Shown piece by piece: positions 1-19,113 of a stretch of DNA of 64,000 bases. Origin of the DNA: Coriaria nepalensis (Eukaryota > Streptophyta > Magnoliopsida > Cucurbitales > Coriariaceae); the NCBI GenBank assembly GCA_027186245.1, contig CP114500.1, positions 7,946,001-8,010,000 on the forward strand. Direction: 5' to 3'. Under the pieces are notes generated by a model that saw nothing but the letters and a program-made list of their open reading frames with translations, ran no database searches and had not been told where the DNA came from. The position numbers and the translations under genes are program-made. Every line of letters begins with the position of its first letter. Positions within the stretch are counted from its first letter, which is position 1.

Positions 1-78
1 TTTGTAATTTTATTAACAGGAGTGTTCACTGGCTTAAGAACTGCAGAATGATTTTGGTCTCATATTGTGTGCTTGTAG

Positions 79-6600
<6,522 letters not shown>

Positions 6601-7271
6601 GGAAGTCTATTAACATTCTGGTAACTTTGTTGTATTTTGTACTCTACGCAGAATATTGACCCCTTCTTTTGTTGATTTAGGGGAACTAGTAAAGTTTTTG
6701 TAACTCGGAACACGAATGTAACTCGACGGTTGTTATTGTACGAACCAGATAGTTTTGGGCTTGTTAATATTTTAGCCCAACTCTTTCCATTATATGAATA
6801 TGTTGTCATGTTGTAGTTTTTTGCTTTAAAAGTTCGAATATGTTAAAAGCTTCCACGGTTCGGTTTTTCTTTCTTTAAATTTAATATAATTTTTACTTAT
6901 TTTTTTATATTTTATTTTATATTTTATTATTTATAATAAATTATAAAAAATTAATTTTAGCTTATAATTTCGTATTATAACGGTAAAAGATGGGATGTGA
7001 ATACTTTTATTATATTACAAACTCAAATGGGTAGAAAATTCTGATTCAAAATTAACAGAGTTCACTGTGCATTTCCTAATACAAGATTCACTACAAATAT
7101 CAACCCAATCATAGCAGATACATTGACAGCAATCAGACAAAGAAGCCAACAAGAGAAGGGAAAAAGGCGAGACAAAACAAACCAAACAAATCAAATGGGT
7201 AATTGAGAAATTGTAAAAGAAAGATCTAAACTATATGTGACCCTTACTCAAAGAGCTAGAACTGTTCTATC
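6601..7271. other. Convergent intergenic region, PRP8 and kinase 3' ends
   Basis: This holds the PRP8 3' UTR and, from the other side, the kinase 3' UTR. A strongly AT-rich tract runs from about 6880 to 6960. No gene was seen. Confidence 0.6.
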
Positions 7272-9588
7272 TTACAACTCGTCTTTTGAAGCTGAGATAA
7301 AATCCGAGCTATCTTCAGTAACAGAAACCTCATTATTATGATACTCGACCACTTCTGGATTTTTAAATATCTCATTCTCTTCCAATTTCGCAAATTTCTC
7401 TCTGGCCTCTCCCTTCAGAAGCTCCACCACCTCGATCATAGTAGGTCTTTTCTCAGGCCGAGAATCAGCACAAACTAATGCAATGAGCACAACTCTTCTC
7501 AGCTCTTCCTCTACATAATCTCCACCCAACTTCGGATCAACTAATTCACCAAACTTCCTCTCACAAGCCAATGGCAAGGCCCAATCTGTAATAGTCCGTT
7601 TTGCCCCTGCACTCGTTTTCTCCAGTGGTCTCTTCCCACTTGCAAGCTCGAGCAAGAGGATTCCAAAGCTGTAAACATCACAGCTCTCAGATGCTTTCCC
7701 TAACATAGCATATTCTGGAGCAAGGTAACCTAGAGTGCCCTTAACATTAGTAGTCACATGGGTCGCACCGTCTGGGACCAGCTTTGCAAACCCGAAGTCA
7801 GCCACCCGAGCCTGGAATTCCGAATCTAGCAACACATTACTTGCTTTTATATCTCTGTGAATTATATGTGGTGTTGCTTGGTGGTGAAGATAACTGGTAA
7901 GATCAATTCAAATCATAAGAAAGTCAGGATGCTTTCTTTTTCTATTTTTATTTTTCAGGCTAAATTACTATCCCTATACTTGATTTCATTTTTCATTTTT
8001 CATCCGTGTTACTTTGTTTCGATAAGTTTGTCCTTAAAAGTCCCTACCCACTTTTTAATTACTTTCGTTGACAAATTACGATGAATACCCATCTGTCATT
8101 TGCTGCTTATGTGGACTATGATATTATAATAACTACTACATTCCATGTCATTGTCCACAAAGTAACATGCGCGACATGGCCACCACATCATCCTGATATA
8201 TTAAGGAAATTAACTAAAAACTGGCTAGGGACTAAAATCAATCATTTGAAATAATTTAAGGACGAAAATGTAACGTAAAGTATATCGATGGAAAGGTAAA
8301 GTACTTACGAAATTCCCTCTGCAGACCCAATGGCGATTTTCATCCGGCGGTTCCAATTGAGAAGGCACTCTGCAGAATGCAGGCCATGAAGATGGGAAAG
8401 TAAACTCAAATTGGGCATGAACTCGTATACGATCAAACGTTCTTGACCTTCAGCACAATAGCCACGTAGACTTAGTAGGTTCTTGTGCCGAACTCTAGCA
8501 AGTATTTCGACTTCCACAGCGAACTCTAGTTCAGCTTTGCTGCTCCAAGATTTCAACCTCTTGACTGCAATCTGTAGTTCATCAGAGCATGTATAGCAAA
8601 AATTACTCAAATAAGCCACACAAAATTTATAGTCTAAATAAGGAAGAAGAATTTTTGGCAAAGGAGGTTGAACAAAATAAGATAACTGCAACTGACATTA
8701 CATCCAATATCGAGCCAATTTTAGTCCAACAGCAATTATACCAGATATTCTAGAGTACCGGCCTCGATATCACCTATTCACAATGACTCCATTGCTACAA
8801 AGCAACAACATAAACTCAACTCAATTGAACCTTCTTTTTTTTTAGTTAAGCTTTTCACTTCTGTGTTAGCTTTTCTTTTCTGCAGCTTTGAGTTTGAAGG
8901 TAAGGTTTTATGTTGCAAGAATGTTGAACCTGACTATTACAATTTTTTCCGCAAATAGTTATCCAAAATGAAAGTTCGAAACTTTATACTATCACGAATA
9001 CACCTAACTCTTCTATTCATTATATTACTAATTGGGGATTCAAAAGCCAAACCAGTAGAGATTAGATCTTTAATCTTATATCATTTGACCTGTGATCCAT
9101 CCCAAAGCTGACCCCAATAGACACTACCAAATCCGCCCTCTCCGAGCTTGTTATCATAATTGAAATTGTTCGTAGCGAGGTGTAGTTCCTTTAACGTAAA
9201 CACCCTCCATGTTTGCTGCTTCTTCCCTCTGTCTTTCCTGCAAAAAGCTTTCAAGTTCAAATCAAAATCAAAGGCCTCTACTAAAACATGATTCAAATTA
9301 CGTAATAGGCTAATACAACACCCGAATCCCAATTTGGCAGATCAAAACAAAAAAATTGGAGTAAGAGACATGTTCTTTCAATCAAGTTTTACAAATGAAA
9401 CATGATTGAGCTGAACCCTTGGATTAAAACCCCCTTCCATAAAGAAACCAATAAAAAAGAAAAAGACAAAATTTTCAGAACAATTTCAATGATAAAACAG
9501 TACTAACTAGTAGCAAAAAAAATACGAATCCTGAAATTACACACCGATCCGAACCGCTTCCGAAGCAAAACATGGAGCAAAAAGCCAT
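7272..9588 (-). CDS. PTI1-like receptor-like cytoplasmic kinase (At3g15890 type)
   Basis: This is a cytoplasmic Ser/Thr (PTI1-like) kinase of 358 residues. Minus-strand exons: 9588-9545, 9237-9090, 8571-8309 and 7893-7272; all are GT-AG and in frame. It starts [14 protein letters not shown], with no signal peptide or membrane segment. The Cys-rich N-terminus could be acylated (inference). Kinase landmarks: glycine loop [11 protein letters not shown], catalytic Lys68 (IAVKRL), HRD at 164-166 followed by IKASN, DFG at 184-186, and APEY. All catalytic residues are present, so it should be active, and it is an RD kinase. The C-terminal tail is acidic ([17 protein letters not shown]). It converges on PRP8. 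Its GA-rich leader lies at about 9820-9920. Related Arabidopsis kinases act in stress signalling, but the substrate is unknown. Confidence 0.93.
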
Positions 9589-12500
9589 CTGAACCCAATA
9601 AAAAAAAGAAGGTGCAGCAGCAGTACAATCTTCTAGTTTCGTTCTTTCTTTGTCGGTCTGGCCTTTCGAAGAGCGGAGGAGATGCTGATCAAGATGGCGG
9701 TAGGGATGCAAAACGTAACGCTTTTGAGAAAGAAACACGCATTTGATTTGTCGGCCTTCTCTTACTTTACCTTCTTTTATTTTTTATTTTTCCTTTTTTG
9801 GTGGGTTTAGTGATTGTCAAAGGTTAGATAGATGAAAAGGGTACAGCGAGTACTTCTTCGGCAAAATGTTGGGGCGAGAGAGAGAGACAAAGAGTGAGAG
9901 AGGCGATATCTGAGAGAGAGAGAGTGAAGAAGGAAAAAGTGAAGACGAAGGATGCGTGTGAGAGACCCCTTAATCCATGGACCATGATGCATCATGATGT
10001 CTTGTAATAAACAGAGTAGGAAAGAAAGAAAGAAAGTCATACCTTCTTTAATTTAAGCCCTCCGTCTTGTTAAAAATTCTCAATTCTTCCAAAAATGAGT
10101 CATATCCTATAAATTAAGGGCCATGTATGTACATGCCACGTAAGCATTTAACCCCTTATATTATTATTATACGCTCACAAGATTTCCTTAAATTTTCATA
10201 ATTTATAAAAATATTTTTATTGAATTACTAAATAAAATTTATATTTTACTCGTTTATAAATTCTTAAACTCTTTTTCACTTTTATATTAATGAAATTTTA
10301 TATTTTATTTTTCTCAAAATTTAATTTTTATTCTTAGCCTTTTTTATTATTTTCAATTATTTTATTATAAATTTAATCTTTTACTATCATCTCCACTGAT
10401 CTGTCTTTAATTATTATTGTAATAAATAATTTAAAATTATAAATTTAATTTTTTTTTATATAATATAATTTTTTTTTTCAATTTTTTTTTTTATTTTTTA
10501 TTTTTTTAATTTTCCACTTTCCTCTATTGAGACAATAATCGTAGGGTAAAATAGATAAGATTTTTTTAAGGATGAATAAATAAATAATTAAAAATAATAT
10601 TAAAATAAAAATTCATAATATGTAAATAAAAATAAAAATAATTTATAATGATAACTTCAATAGTTAAATACTTGATTAGAATTGGAGGCAGATCAGCATC
10701 ATCTTTAGTCGTTAGATTTGTGTCGTTTCAATATATTTTTAAATTCTCATAAAAAGATCCAACGGCCAATGAAAAAGTACATATCTAAAATCCCATATCA
10801 GCCCCAAATTCCATATCCTGTATCAACCTCATCGTATGTAATCTATACTTAGTTAAGAGTTTAGTAACAATACATGATCAAACAAATAACACATGCACGA
10901 GCTTCTTGTCTCTTCTGCTGTAATCTTTACATCGAGCAAATGAAGACTTAGGAAGTAAACTATATCATTACACGTAACTAGAAAACAACATGATTCCAGT
11001 ACACAACAATAAATTACTGATTATAAATTTTAATTACTAAATAGTAGATTAGTAGTTAATTAAACATCTAACAACTCCATTAATTAATATATTATGCATA
11101 GTAATTAGACATATGATAATAATATGCCAGCCACCATTCAATGATTAACTTGGTAGGGTCAGACGAATAAGCAGCCAATTAAGACCCAACAGAAAAAACA
11201 GAAAACCAGTTGTTCTTCTACAATATTTACGTTCTCTGCATGTGAACCTTAATAATACACATTGCTTAGATCACGTGTTTCAAAAGCATGAGGTCATTGA
11301 GGTGTTGACGTTCAAGTGTGGACGACAACATGGTTATAAGCGAGAAGAGAGGCACATAAGTAACTAACAAAGCCCCAGACCAGAAGCCCAAAACAACCAT
11401 CAGCCCAAACAAATAACAAACAAAGGCCCATGAAAATAATAATAAGAATACAACCATGCTCTGTCTGGACTCCTGATTAGAGGTGTGCCATCTAATCAAT
11501 TAAACTTTATATAATTAAATATATATATATATATATATATGATATAAGACATTAGATATAGAAGTTGGGACCCAGGTAGGGAATATTAGGAAACTCTTCC
11601 CCGACATTTGGAATTTCGAAGCAAGTAGAGAGGTTAAAACATTATAATATTATTACATACGATAGATCTGTAAAACTAATGATAAGAATTTAAGAAACAC
11701 ATGAACCTTAAGTAGGGCTTAGACAGTTAATTAAACATGTATTAGCTTCAGTTTCCAATCAACATAATGAGATAATAACTATATTATGTAATGATTAATG
11801 TTAACTGAAAAGGGACAGACATCTAAATGCTTACAATCAGTCAGTCATGACAAGCATGCATTTTCTGTAGCGAGTATGTCGAGGTAATCATTATTTAACA
11901 AATTAACATGCTTCCTTCACAGATGATTAATAAATTTTAGTTAGTCCCATAATCTCATTATGAACTTTTTATGTTTCGTGCTCACGTCATACGGTAAAAC
12001 CCAATTGGTTAGATTAAGAGTAATCATTACTTAGTTAGTTTATAGAGACCACATTAATCACTGTTTAGATGAAACAGACTATACATATGTAACATATACA
12101 TTGACTGAATAGACATGATGAACATCATTAAGATGTGTTAGGTAAATTGCGACCGGTATTACCTAAATTTTGTAGATAGACTTAATTTGATTTGATGTAA
12201 ATTTATAAATTATAAATATATTAATTGATATAACGAGGTTAGTATATAATTGATTCATATGAGCATGATTTCCTCTAAACATTATAACATGATCTAATTA
12301 TTATTGTACATTAATCAATGATGTTCATTATTAATTTCATCATCTAATTGTTTATAGCATGATTCCATTATGAATTATACTACCACCCTTTTCAAATGTT
12401 ATCCCTATTTATTCAGATTTAAGCAATGGTGGTAACGTACGTTAACATTTTACATTACTCAGCACCCATTGCAGACGAAAGAAAACCCTAACAGCAAACG

Positions 12501-13689
12501 ACAAAAGCTAAGCATAAATAGTTGGGAAAAAAAAAAAAGAAAAAAAAAGTTGTGTCCAATCAAAACCTTTCACAAATTGTCAGCTTCCATAGCTAGCTCC
12601 ACAGTATTTATCACCCACAGCCTTGTTTAACGGGCACCTAAACCGTCCTTTCCAAACTTCAATGCAAACCCTACTTGCTCTCTCTCTTTCTATATATGTA
12701 TATATGTATATATGTATAAACACAGTTTTTATCGAGGAGAAAGAAACGTCAGATAGATGCAAAGAAAAGGGAGGGAAAAGGGGAGGTTTATTCAGCATGA
12801 TTTGGAAACACATTTATAAACATGCCAAAAGTGTTTGGAAGTGTTTAATAAGGGAAAGGTAGAATATTTGACTGACATGCTAGCGACCGGCTGCAGGCAG
12901 TTGTCGGGACTAGAGAAGAGAATTGGCTTGGCTTCATCCAACCCGCACCAAAAACTGTCACAACAGAGAAAAAAGACTGCACGCGAGGTGACCGGCTACT
13001 GGCGGAGATGGGATCAGCAAGCACCACTCTTCTCCTCCTCCTCCTTCTTCTTCTACTACTAGTACTGTGCTTGTCTGGTCAGGTGTATACCCCTGCATTT
13101 ACCTCGGTTACTTCACCCCAATATTGCACGCCCTCTCATCCAGTATAAATATATATTTCTTCAGCCCATGCATGAATTGTAGTGGAAGAGGGCATGGAGC
13201 TAGCAGCTATAGAAAACACACACAGAGCTTCTTAATTAATCGTGTCAGTGAAGAATGCTACATCTTATTCTAATCAGGATCAGAATTTCAAAAAAGAATC
13301 TTCACCTTTCTTTTATTTTAATTTGTTTGTAGTACTAAATAAAGAGATTAAAAAGTTATAGTATGGCCCTTATCTAGTCAGCAGTTACCAGTGAACTCTG
13401 TACTAATCGCACACCTTCTTCTTCTTCTTCTTCCTCCTCTTTTTAAGTTTTCATTATTAAATATCACATGATAATGTTGTGGGTCCCACTTCCATTCCCT
13501 TTAAATACCTCATGTCGCAATGCCGTTTCCCGCTTAAGGAGAAGCCAAAATTTGTTAACCAAGCTAGCTTATAAGCTGAAAATTCTAGGTTAAGGCAACA
13601 GAAATTTTGAGTCTTCAAGTTTTGGTCCTTACTAAGTTGTTTGTGAAGAGTGAGAATTGGGGTCAGGCAAGACGGGTCTACCTGTGTGG
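9589..13689. other. 4.1 kb gene-free region between kinase and AHP6
   Basis: No open frame here looks like a real gene. About 10200-10650 is very AT-rich. There is an (AT)n tract at 11519-11540 and (TATG/TATA) repeats at about 12680-12718. About 12880-13270 is less AT-rich and contains a TATA-like run near 13145, so it may belong to the AHP6 promoter or to a short non-coding transcript. The last 200 bases are the likely AHP6 leader. Confidence 0.5.
11519..11540. repeat. (AT)n microsatellite
   Basis: An uninterrupted AT dinucleotide run of about 11 units in AT-rich intergenic DNA. Confidence 0.9.
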
Positions 13690-14644
13690 ATGCTCGGGTT
13701 AGGTGCGGAAAGCTTGCGGATCGACATGAGTCGTTTGCTCGCCCTTCTCTTCCACCAAGTAATTATAATCAATCTCTTGTATACTCGTCATGTTTATGTT
13801 TCAAAATTTTGGTTTCGGCTAATTAAATAACATGAAACATATAATGTATATGGCAGGGAGTATTAGATGAGCAATTCTTGCAGCTTCAGCAGCTTCAAGA
13901 CGAGAGCTCCCCTAATTTTGTATCTGAAGTTATCAACATTTACTTCCATGAGTCCGAGAAACTCTTAAGAAATCTCAGGTCATTATTGTAAGTATTGTAT
14001 CATAAATCGATCTTAAACAGTCCTATCTCTAGAGAAGTTTTAGAAGTACGTACTCCAGACGGATGTGATCGGTGCGTATCATAATTTAAATATATGCATG
14101 GATTGAATATATACAGAATGGAAAGGGAGCTGTGGGACTACATGAAAATGGGAATCCATTTGAATCAGTTAATGGGCAGTAGCTCGAGCATTGGAGCGAA
14201 GCGAGTCAGGCACGTTTGCGTCGCCTTTCGTGCCGCTTCCGAGCAGAACAACCGTGCTGGGTACACTCCTACTCATATCACTACTATAATACCATAATTC
14301 ATAAATGATACTACTTTTCACTTTCCATTCAATCTACATAAATATAGTTCCGAGAAAGTTAAACATAGTTTAAATGGGGTTTTGGGTTTTTTGATCAGAT
14401 GCTTGCGAGCTTTAGAAGTGCTCGAGCATGAGTATTGCTACCTCAAGAGCAAACTGCACGAACTCTTCCAAGTAATCATTACATTTTAAAAATATTGAAT
14501 TCTATAATCTTCTTACGTACTATAAGTAGATTATTATTTTCTCCTAACCATAATAATTTGATTAATTTTTTCGTACGTACGTACGTACAGATAGAACAGC
14601 AGCGTGTCTTGGCATCTGGAGTTAGGTACCCAATGCAGAACTAG
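13690..14644 (+). CDS. AHP6: Pseudo-histidine-containing phosphotransfer protein AHP6
   Basis: AHP6 inhibits the cytokinin phosphorelay: it occupies the position of an HPt protein but cannot accept the phosphate. Exons: 13690-13758, 13857-13987, 14117-14260, 14399-14471 and 14591-14644, giving 156 residues in frame with GT-AG junctions. The start MLGLGAESLR matches the family. The HPt signature reads HLNQLMGSSSSIGAKRV, where true HPts have HQ(L/F)KGSSSSIG. The phosphorylatable His is therefore Asn83 (AAT at 14163-14165) and the following Lys is Met. The rest of the four-helix domain (LLFHQGVLDEQFLQLQQLQ, VINIYFHESEKLL, LEHEYCYLKSKLHELF) is intact. The last intron ends in a GTAC tetranucleotide run immediately before the acceptor AG. 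The gene lies alone between two long non-coding stretches. Confidence 0.96.
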
Positions 14645-16073
14645 AAACTAAGAAGCATGAGATGCAAGAGCAAGACATTTTACGAACACACACATACTTG
14701 GGGTGATCCGGACTATGTCCTCGGCTCGTGCAAGATCGACAAGAGCTTGTTATTCGTATATAGCACCCGTTTTCTATCTATGTATCTTTCAATTCCAGTT
14801 ATAGTTGAAAAATTATGGTATGAGTGGAGGGATTCATGTCAAAGTCATAAGGGCTGTTCCGTGTTCAATATGGTCCGAGGAAATTATAACAAACCTCCCA
14901 AGACTTTATTATAACTAAAATTCAAAATTCAAAATTTTAATTAATTATAATGAATCAAAAAATATTTTTGACGTGACAATAAAAAATTTTCTACTATGTC
15001 AATAAAAAATATTTCAAATACTATAAACATACGTCTCTAAACGACGCGTCGTCTTGTTTTGGAAGGACAGTAGAGGTCCGATTAGCGACTTTCTTGTCTG
15101 GTCAAAAGCCCATAAGTTTAGGCCCATTAGCTACCCATCGCTGTTGTTGTGCACATCACATCACATCAAAGAAAATCCAAGCTAGTGACCCACTTGTACC
15201 CCATGATATGGAAGAAAATTACGATTAAAACCTTGATTAATATGCGAATGAAATTATTAAAAGCAACAAAATAAACAAAGCGGAAAATTATTTATTAGTG
15301 AATTTCAAACCACATAAATTTTACTTAAGAGCTAAGTCAACCCATAAGAGTTTAGTCAACCAAAGTAACTACCCATCATTTTATATTGTCTAATCACTTC
15401 TCAATAATTATATCATCTAATCAAATTATCAATAATTATATAAAGCAAATGAATATCATAAATATTTTTTTTTTATTTTTTTATTATTATATTATATATA
15501 AAAATATATAATATAAAGTACTCAAAAGAGAATTGCATATTGACTGTCAAGAGCAACCCTTTTTTTCTTAATTAATTAATATTAATTATATATATAATAT
15601 AATAATATAATATTATTCAATTACTAAAAATTTTATCAAAAAAACACATTGCCAAAAAGAAAAATCTTCCTATAATTTTTAGGCTGTAGCGAGTCACGAT
15701 CTCAGTGAATGCGAACTGAGTTCAAACGTGGGTTAGAAGAGTCGGTCCCTCGTGGAAAGTCCAATATTCGAGGGGTCCACTTTAAACGAGTACTAATTAA
15801 AATATTATTATTATTATTACTATTTTTTTTTTTTGCCAGACTTGAGGTCGGAGTTCACTCTATCGATCTATACTTCTCTCTCACCAACTCGTATCATCGT
15901 TTATAAATATCTCTACCCTCTTTTCCTCAACGCTCACATAATCGCATTTTTCTCTGCTCAGTCGTTAAGCACATTTTTTTTTCTGCTTTTTCTTCTTCTG
16001 TAATTTGTCAGAAACAGTGCTTAATCAGATTATTAGGTGAAGATAATCTCATCGCATCGCATCGCATAGCATC
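14645..16073. other. Intergenic, AHP6 3' side and LOR promoter
   Basis: AT-rich DNA with no credible gene. Dense A/T occurs at about 15440-15610. The distal end is the promoter and leader of the LURP-one-related gene. Confidence 0.55.
15902..15909 (+). promoter_or_regulatory. TATA box of the LURP-one-related gene
   Basis: TATAAATA about 170 bases before the start codon at 16074. It is followed by a pyrimidine-rich leader (TCTCTACCCTC, then CT-rich DNA), as expected for a plant core promoter. Confidence 0.6.
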
Positions 16074-16818
16074 ATGAAGGAAGCTGCTGGCTTAGCTATG
16101 GTACCTGAACAGATGCAGTATGTATACGAGGAAGAAACCCATCTCACCATCATGAAAACCTCTTTATTCTTCTCCGGCGACGGCTTCACTGTCTACGATT
16201 GCAAAGGATCCCTCGTTTTCCGAGTCGACTCGTACGGTTCCGATTCCCGCGAGCAAGACGAACTCGTCCTCATGGACGCTCTCGGCGGATGTCTCCTCAC
16301 CGTCAGACGAAAGGTAATAATGATTGATATTGAACACCACTTTTTCTGTTTTTGGTCCCGAGTCGACTCAGTGAGTCGGTGGTTTAGATCGGCGAGTTAA
16401 AAACTCAAAAGTCGTTTTGCAGAGGCCGAGTTTGCATCAACGGTGGGAAGGTTATTTGGGGGAGAGGATCGACGGCGATAAGCCAATCTTCAGCGTGAGG
16501 AGGTCTTCAATAATCGGACGGTCGAGCACGACGGTGGAGATGTACGACGATCCGAAGGAGGAGTACCTGATCGAAGGCTCTTTTGCGCAACGATGCTGCA
16601 CGATATTCAATGCGGGGAAGGAACCAGTGGCAGAGATCAAACGCAAAGTGGATGCTTCGACCCAAATGGTGCTTGGGAAGGACGTTTTCTCTCTCATCGT
16701 CAAGCCGGGGTTTGATGCAGCCTTCGCGATGGGATTGGTACTCGTTCTCGATCGGATCAACGGCGAGGATATCGTTGAGGATGGAGCGGAGGAGATGGAC
16801 CCCCCCGTAGAGGATTAA
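16074..16818 (+). CDS. LURP-one-related (LOR, DUF567) protein
   Basis: This LURP-one family protein has 211 residues in two exons (16074-16313 and 16423-16818), in frame across a GT-AG intron. The family folds as a Tubby-C-like 12-stranded barrel around a central helix. The founding member, LURP1, is needed for basal defence against an oomycete, but the molecular function of most members is unknown. Landmarks: THLTIMKTSLFFSGDGFTVYD, LVFRVDSYGS, DALGGCLLTVRRK, HQRWEGYLGE and DVFSLIVKPGFDAAFAMGLVLVLDRI. The C-terminal hydrophobic segment is the buried helix, not a membrane anchor. The tail is acidic (EDGAEEMDPPVED). The position next to AHP6 matches the recalled Arabidopsis neighbourhood At1g80100-At1g80120. 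Confidence 0.93.
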
Positions 16819-17373
16819 GTCTGTGTTTTGTGTATCTTTCTGTGCGGGTCGGTGTTTGGTTGGTTTGGTTGTCTGGGTTACTGGACTCTTTGTAAGAACA
16901 AGAAAATAATCACTCATTCCACTGTTTGGACTCGTTATTGATCACATTATGCAATAAAATCTAAATATGAATTTGACATGAGCTAGATTGTCAAAGCAAG
17001 GTGGGTCCCACAACGAATCACATGGTTCAATTCTTCTATAAATAAATATGATCTATTTTCTAATTTCCTTTTCTTTTTTTTTTTTCTTTTACAAAGAGAA
17101 CTGAATTCCTAGCGTAAGGATTACAAGTCAAACTAGTGGGCCCAGTTGACTAATGTAACTTTTGTTGTTAGGAATTAGGAAATATGAAATTAAAGCAGTT
17201 GACTAACACAAATTGAGGATCCAGACTAAAAGTCTAGATGAAAACGAGAAAGAATTGATATATATTTATTACATCTCATGTATTCGTAAGTCGCAACACG
17301 TATAATATAAGAATCTAGAAACCTAAATGGAGACTAAATTATTTCACGTATAATAGTATTTATCGGTTACATA
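16819..17373. other. Convergent intergenic region
   Basis: The 3' flanks of the LOR gene (plus) and phytocyanin gene (minus) meet here. Nothing else was recognised. Confidence 0.5.
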
Positions 17374-18051
17374 CTAAAACAACAAGCTCATAACGGCGGC
17401 GAAGAAGCAGTATGGCAATAAGCTAGACGCGACAGCGGGAGAGGAGGAATCCGGCTCCGGAACTTGAGCCGTGGTGGGACTAGGACTGGTACCGTTCGTA
17501 GAAGATGTTGGAGTCGAGGAACCAGTAGCGGCAACGGTGACGGATAACTTCTGGCCAGCCAGGCAGTGGCTGCCTATGGTGCAGATGTAATAGTGGTCAC
17601 CGGTGGAGCTGAGAGAGACGTTTGCCGGTCCAGTCGTGATGAGACTGCCTATTGCGTTGTCGGAAGTGCATGCATCGTAAGAAGCTTTAGGCACTTCTTG
17701 TACGTCGTGTTGATTCGTCATAAAGTTGAACACTGCAATTTAATTAAACATTAATTAATTAAGAGACTAAAAATTAGTTAAAATTTTTTCCTACTGAAAT
17801 TGGAATAGACTAATAGAGAAATCCTGTGGAGTATCGATCAGTTTCTTACATAGGATATCACCAACGACAAAGGTTTTTTCAGCAGCCCAGTCGGTGTAAA
17901 CCTGAGCGCCACCTTGTGGGACTGTCCAAGCCACGGAGTCGCCGACAACATGGACGGTCTGTGCGGAGGCGCCGCTGCATTGTAGAACCACGGCAGCTAC
18001 CGCAAGAGTGATCAAAAGAGAAGCTCTGCTGTTGATATTCATTCTCACCAT
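17374..18051 (-). CDS. Phytocyanin (stellacyanin/uclacyanin-like blue copper protein)
   Basis: A secreted type-1 copper electron carrier of the plant cell surface, 186 residues. Exons: 18051-17850 and 17732-17374. Residues 1-31 are a signal peptide (hydrophobic core LLITLAVAAVVL, cleavage near SGASAQ). The cupredoxin domain runs from VHVVGDSVAWTVP to QKLSVTVAA. Copper ligands can be placed: His76 (NQHDV), Cys118 and His123 (ICTIGSH), and Gln128 (CLAGQ). The predicted disulfide is Cys89-Cys124. The axial ligand is Gln rather than Met, which is the stellacyanin-type site. A Pro/Ser/Thr-rich spacer follows, and then a hydrophobic C-terminus (SSLLPYCFFAAVMSLLF) expected to be replaced by a GPI anchor. 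A TATA box lies about 100 bases upstream. Confidence 0.94.
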
Positions 18052-19113
18052 GATATGAATATCTTAGTTTATACTTCTCTCTCTAGAATATTGTAATATC
18101 TGTAATGATGTGACGAAACGATGGAAATTGTAGTTGGAACGTGGTAGATTTTTATAGCTAAGGAAGCATGAACGAGCAAAACATGTTTTGTTGAAAACGA
18201 GTCTGAACGCGGACTTGACGTGGCAGGAGATGATTGGATGGGGAGCTTTAGCTCTGAGGTCGACAAGTCGTACGTGAATGTGAATTCAAATGGACAGCTT
18301 GTCTACACGTCCCTCGCCGACCCTAAAATTCAAAGAGGAAAAGGTCTGAAACTTTGACTGACCGACTCTGTGCCGTTCCTCGCCCGCCTGACTTTTTGCT
18401 TTCAAATTTCCAAACTCAACGTATGTCCCAAGTTGCAATCAGCCTTCAATATATGTTGGGACTATAATAGTCTTCAACGTAAGTGGGCAAAATCCTTCTG
18501 GAACCGGGACCGAGCGATACCGGTCCGACTTTTTCAGTATCATAATTTAGTAACAATAAGAAAATAAGAGCAAAAGGAGAAGAAAATAAAGAGAAGAAGA
18601 AGAAAAAACAATGAAAATAAATAAAAATATATGCTTTTATTTTTGTAAATATTAACCGGTATTAATATCGGGATCGATATTAACATTGGTAATAGTCTTA
18701 ATCACCGTTATAATAACCGATACTAGTATTTAAAATTGATATCGGTATTGGATTTAAAATTAGAATTTTAATTAATTCTGAAATATTTTATCGATTCTTA
18801 TATTTTAACTTATGAAATATAATACTTCAAATCACATCCATATTTTTTCTTATTAAATATTAGCATAACTTGATTACTCTCATTTGAATGATCACATAAA
18901 TGAGATTCAGATGCATTTTTCTTGTATCTAAACTTAAAATATTACATGCAATCGCATTGTGGATTATGAAAACAAGATAGAAGTTGTTTAGACAATATTG
19001 CTGATAAATTGGAAAACCCATCACCGTATATCAGATGAAGAAATGATACTTTAACTTATATATATAATATACATAAAATGAACTGGCTATACACGTATTC
19101 ATTCACTATAAGC
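18052..19113. other. Phytocyanin promoter and AT-rich spacer
   Basis: Promoter of the phytocyanin gene (TATA at 18149-18156), followed by A/T-rich DNA. About 18650-18760 carries repeated ATATCGG/GATATTA-like words. No gene was seen. Confidence 0.5.
18149..18156 (-). promoter_or_regulatory. TATA box of the phytocyanin gene
   Basis: TATAAAAA on the minus strand, about 100 bases upstream of the phytocyanin start codon at 18051. Confidence 0.65.

Noticed and set aside
9807..10040. Minus-strand frame rich in Leu/Ser upstream of the kinase
   Set aside because: It comes from the CT/GA-rich leader of the kinase gene; low-complexity translation without motif.
12580..13273. Several overlapping frames of 60-79 codons on both strands
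   Set aside because: None shows a domain, a signal peptide with sensible sequel or consistent splice sites; kept only as a possible regulatory island. A microRNA precursor was considered but no known mature sequence was recognised.
16452..16917. Two antisense frames over the LURP-one-related gene
   Set aside because: Shadows of a GC-richer coding exon; no independent signals.
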